A stretch of 64,000 nucleotides of DNA. Source: UBA4582 sp038106185. Lineage in GTDB: Bacteria; Pseudomonadota; Gammaproteobacteria; Pseudomonadales; Azotimanducaceae. Made by a program: the position numbers and the translations under genes. Position 1 is the first letter of the stretch, and the number at the start of each line of letters is the position of its first letter. Where the stretch lies: positions 23,303 through 87,302 of the forward strand of contig JAYODE010000010.1 in NCBI GenBank assembly GCA_038106185.1. The letters are read 5' to 3'. Of this stretch, positions 50,016 to 58,858 are shown piece by piece. Under the pieces are notes generated by a model. That model saw only the letters and a list, made by a program, of their open reading frames with translations, was not told where the DNA came from and did not search any database.

Positions 50016-51176
50016 ATGTTTGAGCTAGTAGATAGTACGCCGCAGAATGCTGTAATCAAGGTGATAGGCGTCGGTGGTGGCGGAGGTAACGCCGTCCAGC
50101 ACATGGTTACTCAAAACGTGATGGGTGTCGATTTCGTCTGCGCCAATACCGATGCGCAGGCACTCCACGTGCTTGGCGCCAGAACTTTGCTGCAGTTGGG
50201 TACCAACATCACGAAAGGCCTAGGGGCAGGTGCGAACCCCAACATGGGCCGAGAGGCGGCGTTAGAAGACCGTGAACGCATCGCTGAAGCATTAAAAGGT
50301 GCAGATATGGTCTTCATTACCGCTGGTATGGGCGGCGGCACAGGCACAGGCGCGGCTCCCGTAGTGGCGGAGGTGGCGAAGAGCATGAATATCCTGACAG
50401 TTGCGGTGGTCACAAAGCCATTCGCGTTCGAGGGTAAGAAGCGGATGGCGCTCGCCGAAGCCGGCATCAAGGAGTTGGCGGAGCATGTTGACTCCCTGAT
50501 TACTATTCCGAATCAGAAGCTACTGTCAATCATGGGTGAAGATACACCCCTGTTGAAGGCCTTTGGGGCGGTAGACGATGTTCTGCTGGGTGCGGTTCAG
50601 GGTATTGCCGACCTGATCATGCGACCTGGCATGATCAACGTGGACTTTGCCGATGTTCGTACGGTCATGTCAGAAATGGGTATGGCAATGATGGGTAGCG
50701 GTCGAGCGTCTGGCAGCGGTCGAGCGCGAGAAGCTGCGGAAGCGGCGATTCGCAGCCCCTTGTTAGAGGACGTTGATCTTCATGGTGCCCGCGGCATTTT
50801 GGTCAATATCGCGGCGGGGGTCGATATTTCTCTCGGAGAGTTTTCGGAAGTCGGTACGACCATCGAGGAGTTTGCCTCGGAAAATGCCACCGTTGTGGTC
50901 GGCACCGTTATCGACCCTGAAATGGGTGACGAGCTCAGGGTGACTGTGGTTGCGACAGGTCTTGGTGCGATAGTTATAGAAAAGCCCAAGACGGTCGTCG
51001 ATAACACGCGGAAAAAGGTTGCAGGTGACGGCACCACCGACTACACCCTATTCGACCAACCCACGGTGACTCGTCGAGCTGCGCGGGATCATGAGCAGAA
51101 TGCGCACCTAGACAGTGCCAGGAAGGACATGGACTACCTGGATATACCTGCATTTTTGCGCCGACAGGCGGATTGA
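50016..51176 (+). CDS. ftsZ: Cell division tubulin homologue FtsZ
   Basis: FtsZ is the GTPase that builds the cytokinetic ring. The 386-residue protein has the tubulin signature GGGTGTGAAPV, the T7 synergy loop region PGMINVDFADVRTVM, and the C-terminal peptide DYLDIPAFLRRQAD that binds FtsA and ZipA. The ATG at 50016 has a GGGAGG site. The ftsA-ftsZ spacer has a 6-bp stem (TCGAGG/CCTCGA, about 49938-49958). Confidence 0.97.
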   Translation: MFELVDSTPQNAVIKVIGVGGGGGNAVQHMVTQNVMGVDFVCANTDAQALHVLGARTLLQLGTNITKGLGAGANPNMGREAALEDRERIAEALKGADMVFITAGMGGGTGTGAAPVVAEVAKSMNILTVAVVTKPFAFEGKKRMALAEAGIKELAEHVDSLITIPNQKLLSIMGEDTPLLKAFGAVDDVLLGAVQGIADLIMRPGMINVDFADVRTVMSEMGMAMMGSGRASGSGRAREAAEAAIRSPLLEDVDLHGARGILVNIAAGVDISLGEFSEVGTTIEEFASENATVVVGTVIDPEMGDELRVTVVATGLGAIVIEKPKTVVDNTRKKVAGDGTTDYTLFDQPTVTRRAARDHEQNAHLDSARKDMDYLDIPAFLRRQAD

Positions 51177-51284
51177 GACGGATGCTCGGCTTTTTGCCGC
51201 GAAGGAATATTTAAAGTGCCAAAGGTATGCAACTTTTGTAGCAATTCATGGTCTTAATGCGCTGAGGTCATTTTTGTCTTGTTG

Positions 51285-51314
51285 TTAGGATTTTGAGAAA
51301 AGGTTTGGTACCAT
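51285..51314 (+). promoter_or_regulatory. Candidate promoter for lpxC
   Basis: TACCAT (51309-51314) is preceded by TGG, giving an extended -10, with TTAGGA (51285-51290) 18 bp upstream as a weak -35. It lies in the 199-bp ftsZ-lpxC spacer and would leave a leader of about 55 bases. In relatives lpxC has its own promoter here. Confidence 0.35.
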
Positions 51315-51375
51315 GCGCGCGGCTGATTTCCGGGTGTTTTTGACTCGAAATAGATGAAGGAAAATAAAAAAAACA

Positions 51376-52287
51376 ATGATTAACCAGCGAACGCTTAAAA
51401 ATGTCATCCGTGCTACAGGTGTCGGTCTGCATACCGGCGAAAAGGTCTATTTGACGCTGAGGCCAGCCCCGGTTAACAAAGGGATTGTGTTTATTCGGGT
51501 TGATGGCGAAACAGCCATCGAAATTCCTGCATTGACAGAATATGTTGGTGATACAACGCTGGCGACCACGATCGTCAAAGACGGTTACCGAGTATCAACC
51601 ATTGAGCACCTGATGGCTGCATTCTATGGTCTCGGAATCGACAATGCTTATGTGGAGGTTAGTGGGCCGGAGATGCCCATCATGGATGGCAGCGCTGCAA
51701 CCTTTGTTTTTCTGATTCAGTCAGCCGGCGTCCAGGAACAAGCTGCGCTGAAGCAGTTCATCAAGATCAAACGAAAAATCAAAGTCAGCGATGCCAGCGG
51801 GGTAGCTTGGTCGGCGTCTATCGAGCCCTATGACGGATTCAAAGTGTCCCACACTATCGTGTATGACAATCCGGTGATCAAGGAGCAAAAAGCGAGTGTC
51901 AATTTCTCGACCACCTCCTTCGTCAAGGAAGTCAGTCGCGCTCGAACTTTTGGCCTGATGCAGGAATTTGAGCACCTTCGAGAACGAAATCTGGCACAAG
52001 GCGGCAGTATGGACAATGCCATAGTTGTTGATGACTATCGCGTGCTGAATGATGATGGTCTGAGGCATGAGGATGAGTTTGTTCGACACAAAATTCTCGA
52101 TGCGATCGGTGATCTTTATCTGTTGGGACATAGCTTGATTGGTGAGTTTATTGGCCATAAGTCCGGTCATACCGGTAATCATGCGCTCCGCCAGGCACTG
52201 TTAAGCCAAACGGATGCTTGGGAACTGGTAACCTTTGATGATGCCGCGGATTTACCTTTGGCCTATGCCCCCCCTCTGTTCGCCTGA
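51376..52287 (+). CDS. lpxC: UDP-3-O-acyl-N-acetylglucosamine deacetylase LpxC
   Basis: LpxC is the zinc deacetylase that commits to lipid A synthesis. The 303 residues show zinc ligands His78 (TIEHLMAA), His238 and Asp242 (RHKILDAIGD), and the catalytic His265 (HKSGHTGNH), numbering that agrees closely with E. coli. The N-terminal NVIRATGVGLHTGEKV is the usual start. It is the last gene of the dcw run. In enterobacteria its level is set by FtsH proteolysis, which cannot be judged here. Confidence 0.97.
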   Translation: MINQRTLKNVIRATGVGLHTGEKVYLTLRPAPVNKGIVFIRVDGETAIEIPALTEYVGDTTLATTIVKDGYRVSTIEHLMAAFYGLGIDNAYVEVSGPEMPIMDGSAATFVFLIQSAGVQEQAALKQFIKIKRKIKVSDASGVAWSASIEPYDGFKVSHTIVYDNPVIKEQKASVNFSTTSFVKEVSRARTFGLMQEFEHLRERNLAQGGSMDNAIVVDDYRVLNDDGLRHEDEFVRHKILDAIGDLYLLGHSLIGEFIGHKSGHTGNHALRQALLSQTDAWELVTFDDAADLPLAYAPPLFA

Positions 52288-52428
52288 CAGGCCATCGCTC
52301 GATGAGTTTTTGATAGAAGGGATCTGCGGGAGAGCGTAAAATCTGACCTGGGCCATTAAGCGCCCTGAAGGGTGGTCCGAGCTTATCGCGATGGTTTTAA
52401 ACCGGCTTTTGTCAACCCACTTTCAAAG

Positions 52429-52872
52429 TCAATCAGGGGCGCTCACAGGCTTTACGTGCTCTGCAAGGCGAATTAGCGCTTTCCGTAACGCGCTATCTTC
52501 GATATATTTAGCGGTTTCGGCGATCTGTTCCGCGCTTTTAGCGGAAACAGGGCGGGGCCTGGACACTGGCTTGGTGACAGAAAAGTACCCCGGGCGAACA
52601 GAAATCTTAATGGATTCAATAGGATAGGGCTGGTGGCGTTGTCTTAGAGAAGAGATTATCATAGCTTGGGTGTATTTAAGGCGGGTAGCTAGTGCAGCAG
52701 AGGGCGTGATGAGGTGCAACTCGCCGTCCGTCAGCGCAGCAACAAATATGTCGCCAGGCACGATTTTTCTAATGACCGACTGAATGGCGAGCAAGCTTTT
52801 CGAGTGTGAGAGCAATTGGTTGAGGTTGCCCTTGGCGAGGGAAAGAATTTGTGGGGGCTGCTTGAAGGCCAT
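52429..52872 (-). CDS. DciA-type DUF721 protein
   Basis: DUF721 proteins of the DciA family are the ancestral loaders of the DnaB helicase in bacteria that lack phage-derived DnaC. From the ATG at 52872 there are 147 residues; the frame opens at 52941 but that extension overlaps the M23 gene start. The N-terminal KH-like part with GELHLITPSAALATRLKYTQ is the recognisable segment, followed by a longer unordered C-terminal part. Its place between lpxC and M23-secA is conserved in relatives. Function is inferred from family and position. Confidence 0.78.
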   Translation of the reverse strand: MAFKQPPQILSLAKGNLNQLLSHSKSLLAIQSVIRKIVPGDIFVAALTDGELHLITPSAALATRLKYTQAMIISSLRQRHQPYPIESIKISVRPGYFSVTKPVSRPRPVSAKSAEQIAETAKYIEDSALRKALIRLAEHVKPVSAPD

Positions 52873-52914
52873 TAGATATACCCATGTGTGGAAGCAGAAT
52901 AATAACCGAATTCT

Positions 52915-53838
52915 ATGAAATTCATCATTGTTGATCATCAATCAGGCAGATCTCGTGCCTTTAGCGCCAATCGCTTTCTCCTCGGGGTAACCCTGGCTGG
53001 GCTGATCGGCTTGCCGGTGGCTGCGGCTTATTTTACCTATCGTATGGGGCTGGACGAGGCCGCCATGATTGGTGAGATGGTCGACAAGTGGCAACAGGTG
53101 CTTAAGGATCAGGAGCAATCCATCGCGCTGGCGCGACGAGATGCGGAAGAAAACCTGGAGGCTTCTGCGGTTCGTCTGGCGAAACTGCAGTCTCGAATCG
53201 TTCGCTTGGATGCTCTTGGAGAGCGCTTGACGACAATAGCCAAGCTGGATGAGGGTGAGTTTGACTTCTCTCAAGCGCCGGCACTGGGCGGTCCTGAATC
53301 TGATGAGCAAAATACGGCCTATAGTGTGCCTGAGTATATGACATCACTTGAACGGCTGGCAGATGACATCGACAGTCGCGAGCAGCAGTTGAGTGTTTTA
53401 GAAACCTTGCTGGTTGATAGAAGGATTCAAGATGATGTTTTTCTAGCCGGCCGGCCGGTGAACAAAGGCTGGATGTCCTCAAGGTTCGGCATGCGCAACG
53501 ATCCCATTAATGGCCGGCGAGCCTGGCATAATGGTGTGGATTTCGCAGGGGCAGAAGGTTCCAATGTCGTCACAGTCGCATCGGGCATTGTGGTGTTTGC
53601 CGGATCCCGCAGCGGCTATGGAGAAATGGTCGAAGTTAACCATGGTGGTGGCTTTTCGACCCGCTATGGGCATCATCAAGCCCTTCTGGTGAGTGTTGGA
53701 GATATCGTCAAAAAAGGCCAGGTTATCGGCTTGATGGGTAGCAGCGGTCGCTCTACCGGACCACATGTTCACTTTGAAGTCTTTAAAAATGGTCGCATCG
53801 TCGATCCTTCTGCTTATATCCACCGTGCCAGTCGCTGA
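52915..53838 (+). CDS. M23 family metallopeptidase (LytM/DipM-like)
   Basis: This is a membrane-anchored zinc peptidase or amidase activator acting on peptidoglycan. In 307 residues there is one N-terminal helix (about 21-41), a coiled coil (about 55-110) and a complete LytM domain from about 185. Zinc and catalytic residues are intact: His205 and Asp209 (HNGVDF), His253 (YGHH), His284 and His286 (HVHFEV), so it is likely an active enzyme rather than an EnvC/NlpD-type activator. The gene between the DUF721 gene and secA is conserved in relatives. Confidence 0.9.
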   Translation: MKFIIVDHQSGRSRAFSANRFLLGVTLAGLIGLPVAAAYFTYRMGLDEAAMIGEMVDKWQQVLKDQEQSIALARRDAEENLEASAVRLAKLQSRIVRLDALGERLTTIAKLDEGEFDFSQAPALGGPESDEQNTAYSVPEYMTSLERLADDIDSREQQLSVLETLLVDRRIQDDVFLAGRPVNKGWMSSRFGMRNDPINGRRAWHNGVDFAGAEGSNVVTVASGIVVFAGSRSGYGEMVEVNHGGGFSTRYGHHQALLVSVGDIVKKGQVIGLMGSSGRSTGPHVHFEVFKNGRIVDPSAYIHRASR

Positions 53839-53851
53839 GCCTTGTTGTCCT

Positions 53852-53908
53852 GAGTGAGGAATCATTGCGGTTCGACTCACTCCTGTTTGCCCAAGCTTGA
53901 TTAATCAA
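53852..53908 (+). promoter_or_regulatory. Inverted repeat and palindrome in the secA leader
   Basis: GAGTGA (53852-53857) pairs with TCACTC (53877-53882) across 19 bases. Downstream lies a perfect 12-bp palindrome TTGATTAATCAA (53897-53908), which ends 14 bases before the secA ATG. No secM gene is present. These could be a leader structure or a protein-binding site; nothing ties them to a known system. Confidence 0.35.
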
Positions 53909-53922
53909 AACAGAGACAATTC

Positions 53923-56658
53923 ATGGCTATCCCTCTATTTAGCAAAATTTTCGGCAGCAAAAATGACCGCGAGCTGAAGCGCATGAAGCGCATCGTCGCG
54001 AAGATCAACGAACTAGAACCATCGCTGGAGTCCATCAGCGACGCCGAGCTGGCGACTAGGCGCGACGTTTTCAAAACTCGACTCGACAGTGGCGAAACCC
54101 TGGACGATCTGTTGGTAGAAGCCTTCGCGACAGTGCGTGAAGCGGGTAAACGTGCGTTGGGTCTGCGCGTGTTTGATGTTCAACTGATCGGCGGTATGAC
54201 CCTGCACGAAGGACGCATTGCCGAGATGCGAACTGGTGAGGGCAAGACACTGATGGCGACTCTGCCACTGTATTTGAATGCGATTTCTGGTGACGGCGTT
54301 CATCTGGTGACAGTAAACGACTACCTCGCCAAGTGGGGCGCAGAGTGGATGGGGGCAGTTTATAAGGCCCTAGGTATGTCTGTTGGTGTGGTCCATGCTG
54401 GCCAGACTCAGGAACAGAAGCGCCAAGCCTACGCTTGCGATATCACCTATGGTACCAACAATGAATTTGGCTTCGATTACCTGCGCGATAACATGGCGTT
54501 TAGCCTGAACGAAAAAGTGCAAGGTGCTTTGAATTACGCCATCGTTGATGAAGTGGACTCTATTCTGATTGACGAAGCAAGAACGCCACTGATTATTTCC
54601 GGTGGAGTTGAAAATGCATCAGAACTCTACAAAGCGATGAAGTCCATTGTGCCTAAATTGACTCGTCAGGAAAAGACTGAAGAGGACATTGCTAACGAGA
54701 TTGAGCCTGCTGGCGATTATTACGTCGACGAGAAGCAGCGCGACGTTGAGTTGACGGAATCCGGACATTTGCGAGTTGAGAAGCTGTTGATTGAGCGGGG
54801 GTTGCTGAAAGCAGGCGAGTCTCTCTACGGCACGACGAACTTGTCGCTGTTGCATCATGTGCATTCTGCATTGAAAGCCGCCTGCCTGTTCCATCGTGAT
54901 GTTGACTATATGGTGCAGGGCAATGAGATCGTCATCGTCGATGAGCATACGGGTCGGTCGATGCCAGGGCGACGCTGGTCCGGCGGTATTCACCAGGCGA
55001 TCGAGGCAAAAGAAAACGTAACCATCACAAACGAGAGCCAGACGCTGGCATCGATTACCTTTCAGAATTACTTTCGCCTTTATAATAACCTCGCCGGCAT
55101 GACGGGTACGGCTGATACCGAGGCGTTTGAGTTTCGGCAGATATATGGACTGGATGTTGTTGTGATACCCACCAATCAGCCCATGATTCGGCGTGATTTG
55201 AATGACTTGATTTTTCTGACAATGGAGGAAAAGTTTGATGCCATAGTCGATGAGATTCAAGAACTGATTGCCAAGCAAGCGCCTGTACTTGTCGGTACTG
55301 CATCTATCGAGTCTTCAGAGTTATTGTCACGTTTGCTGGATAAGCGAAAGCTCAAGCACAGCGTTCTGAATGCAAAATTTCATGAACAGGAAGCTGAAAT
55401 TATCGCCCAAGCCGGTCGGCCTGGGACCGTAACCATTGCGACTAACATGGCAGGTCGAGGGACTGACATTATCCTGGGTGGTAATTGGGAATCAGAAGTA
55501 GCGGATCTGAAGGATCCAACCCCAGAGCAAATTGCTTCTATCAAGGCTGATTGGCAGAAGCGCCATGACATTGTCATTGCCGCTGGTGGCTTGCATGTCA
55601 TAGGTTCAGAGCGTCACGAAAGTCGACGTATCGACAATCAGCTTCGAGGCCGGGCCGGTCGTCAGGGCGATCCCGGCATGTCTCAGTTTTATCTGTCGAT
55701 GGACGATAACTTGATGCGTATCTTCGCGCCGCCGCGCGTAAAGAGTTTGATGCAGTCTATCGGCATGGAAAAGGGTGAGGCGATTGAACATCGAATGGTG
55801 AACAACGCCATCGAGAAAGCGCAAAGAAAGGTCGAAGGACGTAATTTCGACATGCGAAAGCAGCTCCTTGAATATGACGATGTCGCCAATGACCAGCGAC
55901 AGATGATTTATGCTCAGCGCAATGATCTGATGGCGGCCGTTGATGTCTCAGAAACCATCAATGCCTTATGGAGCGATGTCGTTAATGAGGTGATTAACGA
56001 TTATGTTCCGCCTCAGAGTCTTGAAGAGCAATGGGACGTTCTGGGACTAGAGCAGTCGCTACAGACCGAATTCAACATCAAGTTACCCTTGAAGCAGTGG
56101 CTGGATGAAGACGAGAATCTGCATGAAGAGTCGCTGCGAGAACGAATAGTTTCAGCGGTACGTGCTAGTTACCGGCTCAAGGAAGAGGCGGTTGGTGCCG
56201 ACATCCGATTGTTTGAAAAGCAGATTATGCTGCAAATTCTCGACAATTTATGGAAAGAACACCTCGCGTCTATGGATTACTTGCGTCAGGGGATTCATTT
56301 ACGTGCCTATGCCCAAAAGCAGCCCAAGCAGGAATACAAGCGGGAAGCCTTTGAGTTATTTGAAGAGCTGTTGCATAACGTCAAGCTCGAAGTGATTCGC
56401 TTTCTCGCTCGTGTCGATTTCCAGCCGGCAGAGGATGTCACCGCCATGGAAAACCGCCGTCGTGAGGAAGCTGCCAAAAGGTCGTTGAGCTTTCAGAAGG
56501 AAGGTAGCAGCGCGTTGGGCGAAGTCGATTCTGATGAGCGGCCTGAAGAGCAACCTCAGGCACCATTCATCCGTCGCGAGAAAAAAGTTGGGCGTAATGA
56601 ACCTTGCCCCTGTGGTTCCGGTAAAAAATACAAAGCATGTCATGGTGCCCTGAGTTAG
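53923..56658 (+). CDS. secA: Preprotein translocase ATPase SecA
   Basis: SecA drives proteins through SecYEG. The 911 residues show Walker A GEGKT at 105-109, the helicase-like VDEVDSILIDEARTPLIISG region, NMAGRGTDIILGG (motif V) and the C-terminal SEC-C zinc motif CPCGSGKKYKACHG for binding SecB and phospholipid. All domains are complete. It follows the M23 peptidase gene, the place held by secM in enterobacteria. Confidence 0.98.
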   Translation: MAIPLFSKIFGSKNDRELKRMKRIVAKINELEPSLESISDAELATRRDVFKTRLDSGETLDDLLVEAFATVREAGKRALGLRVFDVQLIGGMTLHEGRIAEMRTGEGKTLMATLPLYLNAISGDGVHLVTVNDYLAKWGAEWMGAVYKALGMSVGVVHAGQTQEQKRQAYACDITYGTNNEFGFDYLRDNMAFSLNEKVQGALNYAIVDEVDSILIDEARTPLIISGGVENASELYKAMKSIVPKLTRQEKTEEDIANEIEPAGDYYVDEKQRDVELTESGHLRVEKLLIERGLLKAGESLYGTTNLSLLHHVHSALKAACLFHRDVDYMVQGNEIVIVDEHTGRSMPGRRWSGGIHQAIEAKENVTITNESQTLASITFQNYFRLYNNLAGMTGTADTEAFEFRQIYGLDVVVIPTNQPMIRRDLNDLIFLTMEEKFDAIVDEIQELIAKQAPVLVGTASIESSELLSRLLDKRKLKHSVLNAKFHEQEAEIIAQAGRPGTVTIATNMAGRGTDIILGGNWESEVADLKDPTPEQIASIKADWQKRHDIVIAAGGLHVIGSERHESRRIDNQLRGRAGRQGDPGMSQFYLSMDDNLMRIFAPPRVKSLMQSIGMEKGEAIEHRMVNNAIEKAQRKVEGRNFDMRKQLLEYDDVANDQRQMIYAQRNDLMAAVDVSETINALWSDVVNEVINDYVPPQSLEEQWDVLGLEQSLQTEFNIKLPLKQWLDEDENLHEESLRERIVSAVRASYRLKEEAVGADIRLFEKQIMLQILDNLWKEHLASMDYLRQGIHLRAYAQKQPKQEYKREAFELFEELLHNVKLEVIRFLARVDFQPAEDVTAMENRRREEAAKRSLSFQKEGSSALGEVDSDERPEEQPQAPFIRREKKVGRNEPCPCGSGKKYKACHGALS

Positions 56659-56707
56659 TAGCAGGGGTCACAAACCTATTTAGGACTGAATTCAGCAGGA
56701 AAACCCT

Positions 56708-57913
56708 ATGCCAGTTGGAGTCAATAACACGGAATATTATCCTGTTGCCGGCGTACGCCTGGCCAGTATTTCCTGCGGCATCAAGCGCGGCAAAGACGAT
56801 CTTGTGCTCTTCGAGTTTGCTGAGGGCAGCCATACCGCGGGTATGTTTACTCGTAACTTGTTTGCAGCGGCGCCGGTCATCATTGGCAAGCGCCATCTGC
56901 AATCGGCTTCTCCCCAATATTTCCTGATCAATAGTGGTAATGCAAATGCTGGTGTTGGTGATGCCGGTATAGCTGATGCGCTTAAGTGTTGTGAGGCTCT
57001 GGCAAAGCTCACAGGCGTGCCACCGGCAGCGGTTCTGCCATTTTCGACAGGGGTCATTGGCGAGCGATTGCCGGTTGACAAGATTATCTCTGGTCTCGAG
57101 AAGATTGTCGCCGAACTCAAAGAAGATAACTGGCTAGTGGCTGCAAAGGGCATCATGACCACGGATACGCGCCCAAAAATTGCCTCTCGTCAGGTGGAGA
57201 TTCAGGGCAAGGTGGTCACTATCACGGGTATTACAAAGGGTGCTGGGATGATCCAGCCGAATATGGCGACGATGTTGAGTTATGTCGCGACGGATGTAGG
57301 AGCCTCGACCCTCACGCTCCAGGGATGTCTGAATAGGGCGGTGAATAAGTCATTTAATCGAATCACTGTTGACAGTGATACCTCAACCAACGATTCCAGT
57401 ATGCTCACGGCGACGGGTCGGTCCGGTGTCGATATTGACTCAGACCCGGCGGCACTGGTGATATTCCAAAAGCTGCTTGATGAGGTATGCCTTGAGCTGG
57501 CGCAAGGCATTATTCGAGATGCTGAGGGTGCCACTAAGTTTGTCGCGGTGACTGTCGAGAATGGCGAATCAAGCGAGGATTGTTTGGCGGTGGCTTATTC
57601 CATCGCTAACTCTCCGCTCATGAAAACGGCGATTCATGCCAGCGACGCCAATTGGGGTCGAATAGTCATGGCAGTGGGTAAAGCCGGAGTCGAGCTGGAT
57701 ATTAATAAACTCGACATTTATCTTGGCCAGGTGCAGTTGATGGCGGCGGGACAAAAGCAGGAGGCTTATACTGAGGCCCAGGGTGCGGCTGTAATGGCGA
57801 ATGAGGAGATCACAATCACGATTAACCTCAATGCAGGCGCATACAGCGAGACGGTATGGACCAGTGACCTGTCGCAGGAATATGTTCGCATTAATGCGGA
57901 TTACCGCAGCTGA
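56708..57913 (+). CDS. argJ: Bifunctional ornithine acetyltransferase/N-acetylglutamate synthase ArgJ
   Basis: ArgJ recycles the acetyl group from N-acetylornithine to glutamate in arginine synthesis. The 401-residue precursor cleaves itself before Thr188 in GMIQPNMATML, giving an alpha chain (1-187) and a beta chain whose N-terminal Thr is the nucleophile. VTVDSDTSTNDSS-type signature is present as TVDSDTSTNDSSM. AGGAA precedes the ATG. Whether it has both activities or only the ornithine one cannot be told from sequence. It follows secA, as in Pseudomonas relatives. Confidence 0.94.
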   Translation: MPVGVNNTEYYPVAGVRLASISCGIKRGKDDLVLFEFAEGSHTAGMFTRNLFAAAPVIIGKRHLQSASPQYFLINSGNANAGVGDAGIADALKCCEALAKLTGVPPAAVLPFSTGVIGERLPVDKIISGLEKIVAELKEDNWLVAAKGIMTTDTRPKIASRQVEIQGKVVTITGITKGAGMIQPNMATMLSYVATDVGASTLTLQGCLNRAVNKSFNRITVDSDTSTNDSSMLTATGRSGVDIDSDPAALVIFQKLLDEVCLELAQGIIRDAEGATKFVAVTVENGESSEDCLAVAYSIANSPLMKTAIHASDANWGRIVMAVGKAGVELDINKLDIYLGQVQLMAAGQKQEAYTEAQGAAVMANEEITITINLNAGAYSETVWTSDLSQEYVRINADYRS

Positions 57914-57989
57914 GTGATTGGACCGCGTGTCTAGGTGTTTCAGGGCCGCTAAAATTTCACCGCGAGCCAATTGTGCCTAGTCGCTCTGG

Positions 57990-58181
57990 CTAGTCCTGAT
58001 CCAGATCTGCCGCTGTGACATCGTCATGTTCAGCATCAGAAGGTATAAACCGATTACCGCTTGCCCACTCGCCTAAATCGATCAGCTGGCAACGCTCGCA
58101 GCAAAAAGGTCGATAGATATTTTCTTCAATCCAGTTAACTGACTGCTGGCAGGTGGGGCAAGCCACTTTAAGTATGCTCAT
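57990..58181 (-). CDS. yacG: DNA gyrase inhibitor YacG
   Basis: YacG is a small zinc protein that binds GyrB and inhibits gyrase. The 63 residues have the four-cysteine zinc site as C-P-T-C (8 and 11) and C-x3-C (28 and 32, in CCERC), followed by QLIDLGEWASG, which is strongly conserved. The C-terminal acidic tail is normal. It overlaps the end of coaE by 14 bases and is the last gene of the leftward pilBCD-coaE-yacG run. Confidence 0.94.
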   Translation of the reverse strand: MSILKVACPTCQQSVNWIEENIYRPFCCERCQLIDLGEWASGNRFIPSDAEHDDVTAADLDQD

Positions 58182-58779
58182 AAGGTTCTCCGCTGAGAGC
58201 GAGATACTTCAAGTGTAACTCAGACACAGCGCTTTTGAGGTGTTCCAGGCTACCTTCGTTGACAATGATATCATCGGCATAATCCAGTCGCTCTTGTCGG
58301 CTTGGCTGGGTCGCCATGATGGCCTTTACCTGATCAAGTGGGTTCTGGTCGCGAGCCATCACACGAGCAAGCTGTACCTCAGGGCTGACATCCACAACCA
58401 GATGACGATCAATCAGGGGGTGTTGTCCGCGCCCACTGGAGAGCATCAGAATCGAGTAAGCTGAGGTGCTATTTTTTAGTGTTGAATCAAGTAACTGCAT
58501 GATGGCAGGGACTGTGACTTGTTCAAGCCAGCGGCGTTGCTTGGCATCTGCGAAAACAATGCCTCTGAGCTGAGCCCGATCCAAGGTTCCATCGGCGAGC
58601 AGTATGTCTGCGCCAAAGTGTGTTGTAATCCGCTGTAACGCCTCTGTGCCTGGTTCTACGACTTTTCTGGCGGCAACATCGGCATCCGCTATCGTGATTC
58701 CCAGGAATTGAAACTGATCAGAAACAGCTGACTTGCCACTCCCGATACCACCTGTCAGCCCTACCACAAAATGCCCCAT
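58168..58779 (-). CDS. coaE: Dephospho-CoA kinase
   Basis: CoaE phosphorylates dephospho-CoA in the last step of coenzyme A synthesis. The 203-residue protein has the P-loop GGIGSGKS at 10-17, followed by DQFQFLGITIADADVAARKVVEPG, and the lid region QLARVMARDQ. Length is standard. It lies between pilD and yacG, a conserved order in this class. The spacer to pilD is made entirely of a 14-bp tandem repeat. Confidence 0.95.
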   Translation of the reverse strand: MGHFVVGLTGGIGSGKSAVSDQFQFLGITIADADVAARKVVEPGTEALQRITTHFGADILLADGTLDRAQLRGIVFADAKQRRWLEQVTVPAIMQLLDSTLKNSTSAYSILMLSSGRGQHPLIDRHLVVDVSPEVQLARVMARDQNPLDQVKAIMATQPSRQERLDYADDIIVNEGSLEHLKSAVSELHLKYLALSGEPYEHT

Positions 58780-58858
58780 TGTTTTTTACCGCTTGTTTTT
58801 TACCGCTCTATTTATACTGCTCGATTTATATTGCTCGAGTTATATTGCTCCAGTTATA
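58779..58858 (-). repeat. Degenerate 14-bp tandem repeat between pilD and coaE
   Basis: Two perfect copies of TTGTTTTTTACCGC (58779-58792, 58793-58806) continue in exact 14-bp register into diverged copies TCTATTTATACTGC (58807), TCGATTTATATTGC (58821) and TCGAGTTATATTGC (58835), then a partial copy TCCAGTTATA (58849-58858). The array fills the whole spacer and includes part of the coaE start codon and the pilD stop codon. The copies appear to form a gradient of divergence. Its function is unknown. Confidence 0.88.

Noticed and set aside
54619..55278. 219-codon open frame on the minus strand
   Set aside because: It is antisense to secA, which is complete and certain; no domain or ribosome site supports it.
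58779..58858. CRISPR-like array
   Set aside because: Units of 14 bp are directly adjacent with no spacers and no cas genes nearby; this is a simple tandem repeat. The same applies to the other arrays in the window.
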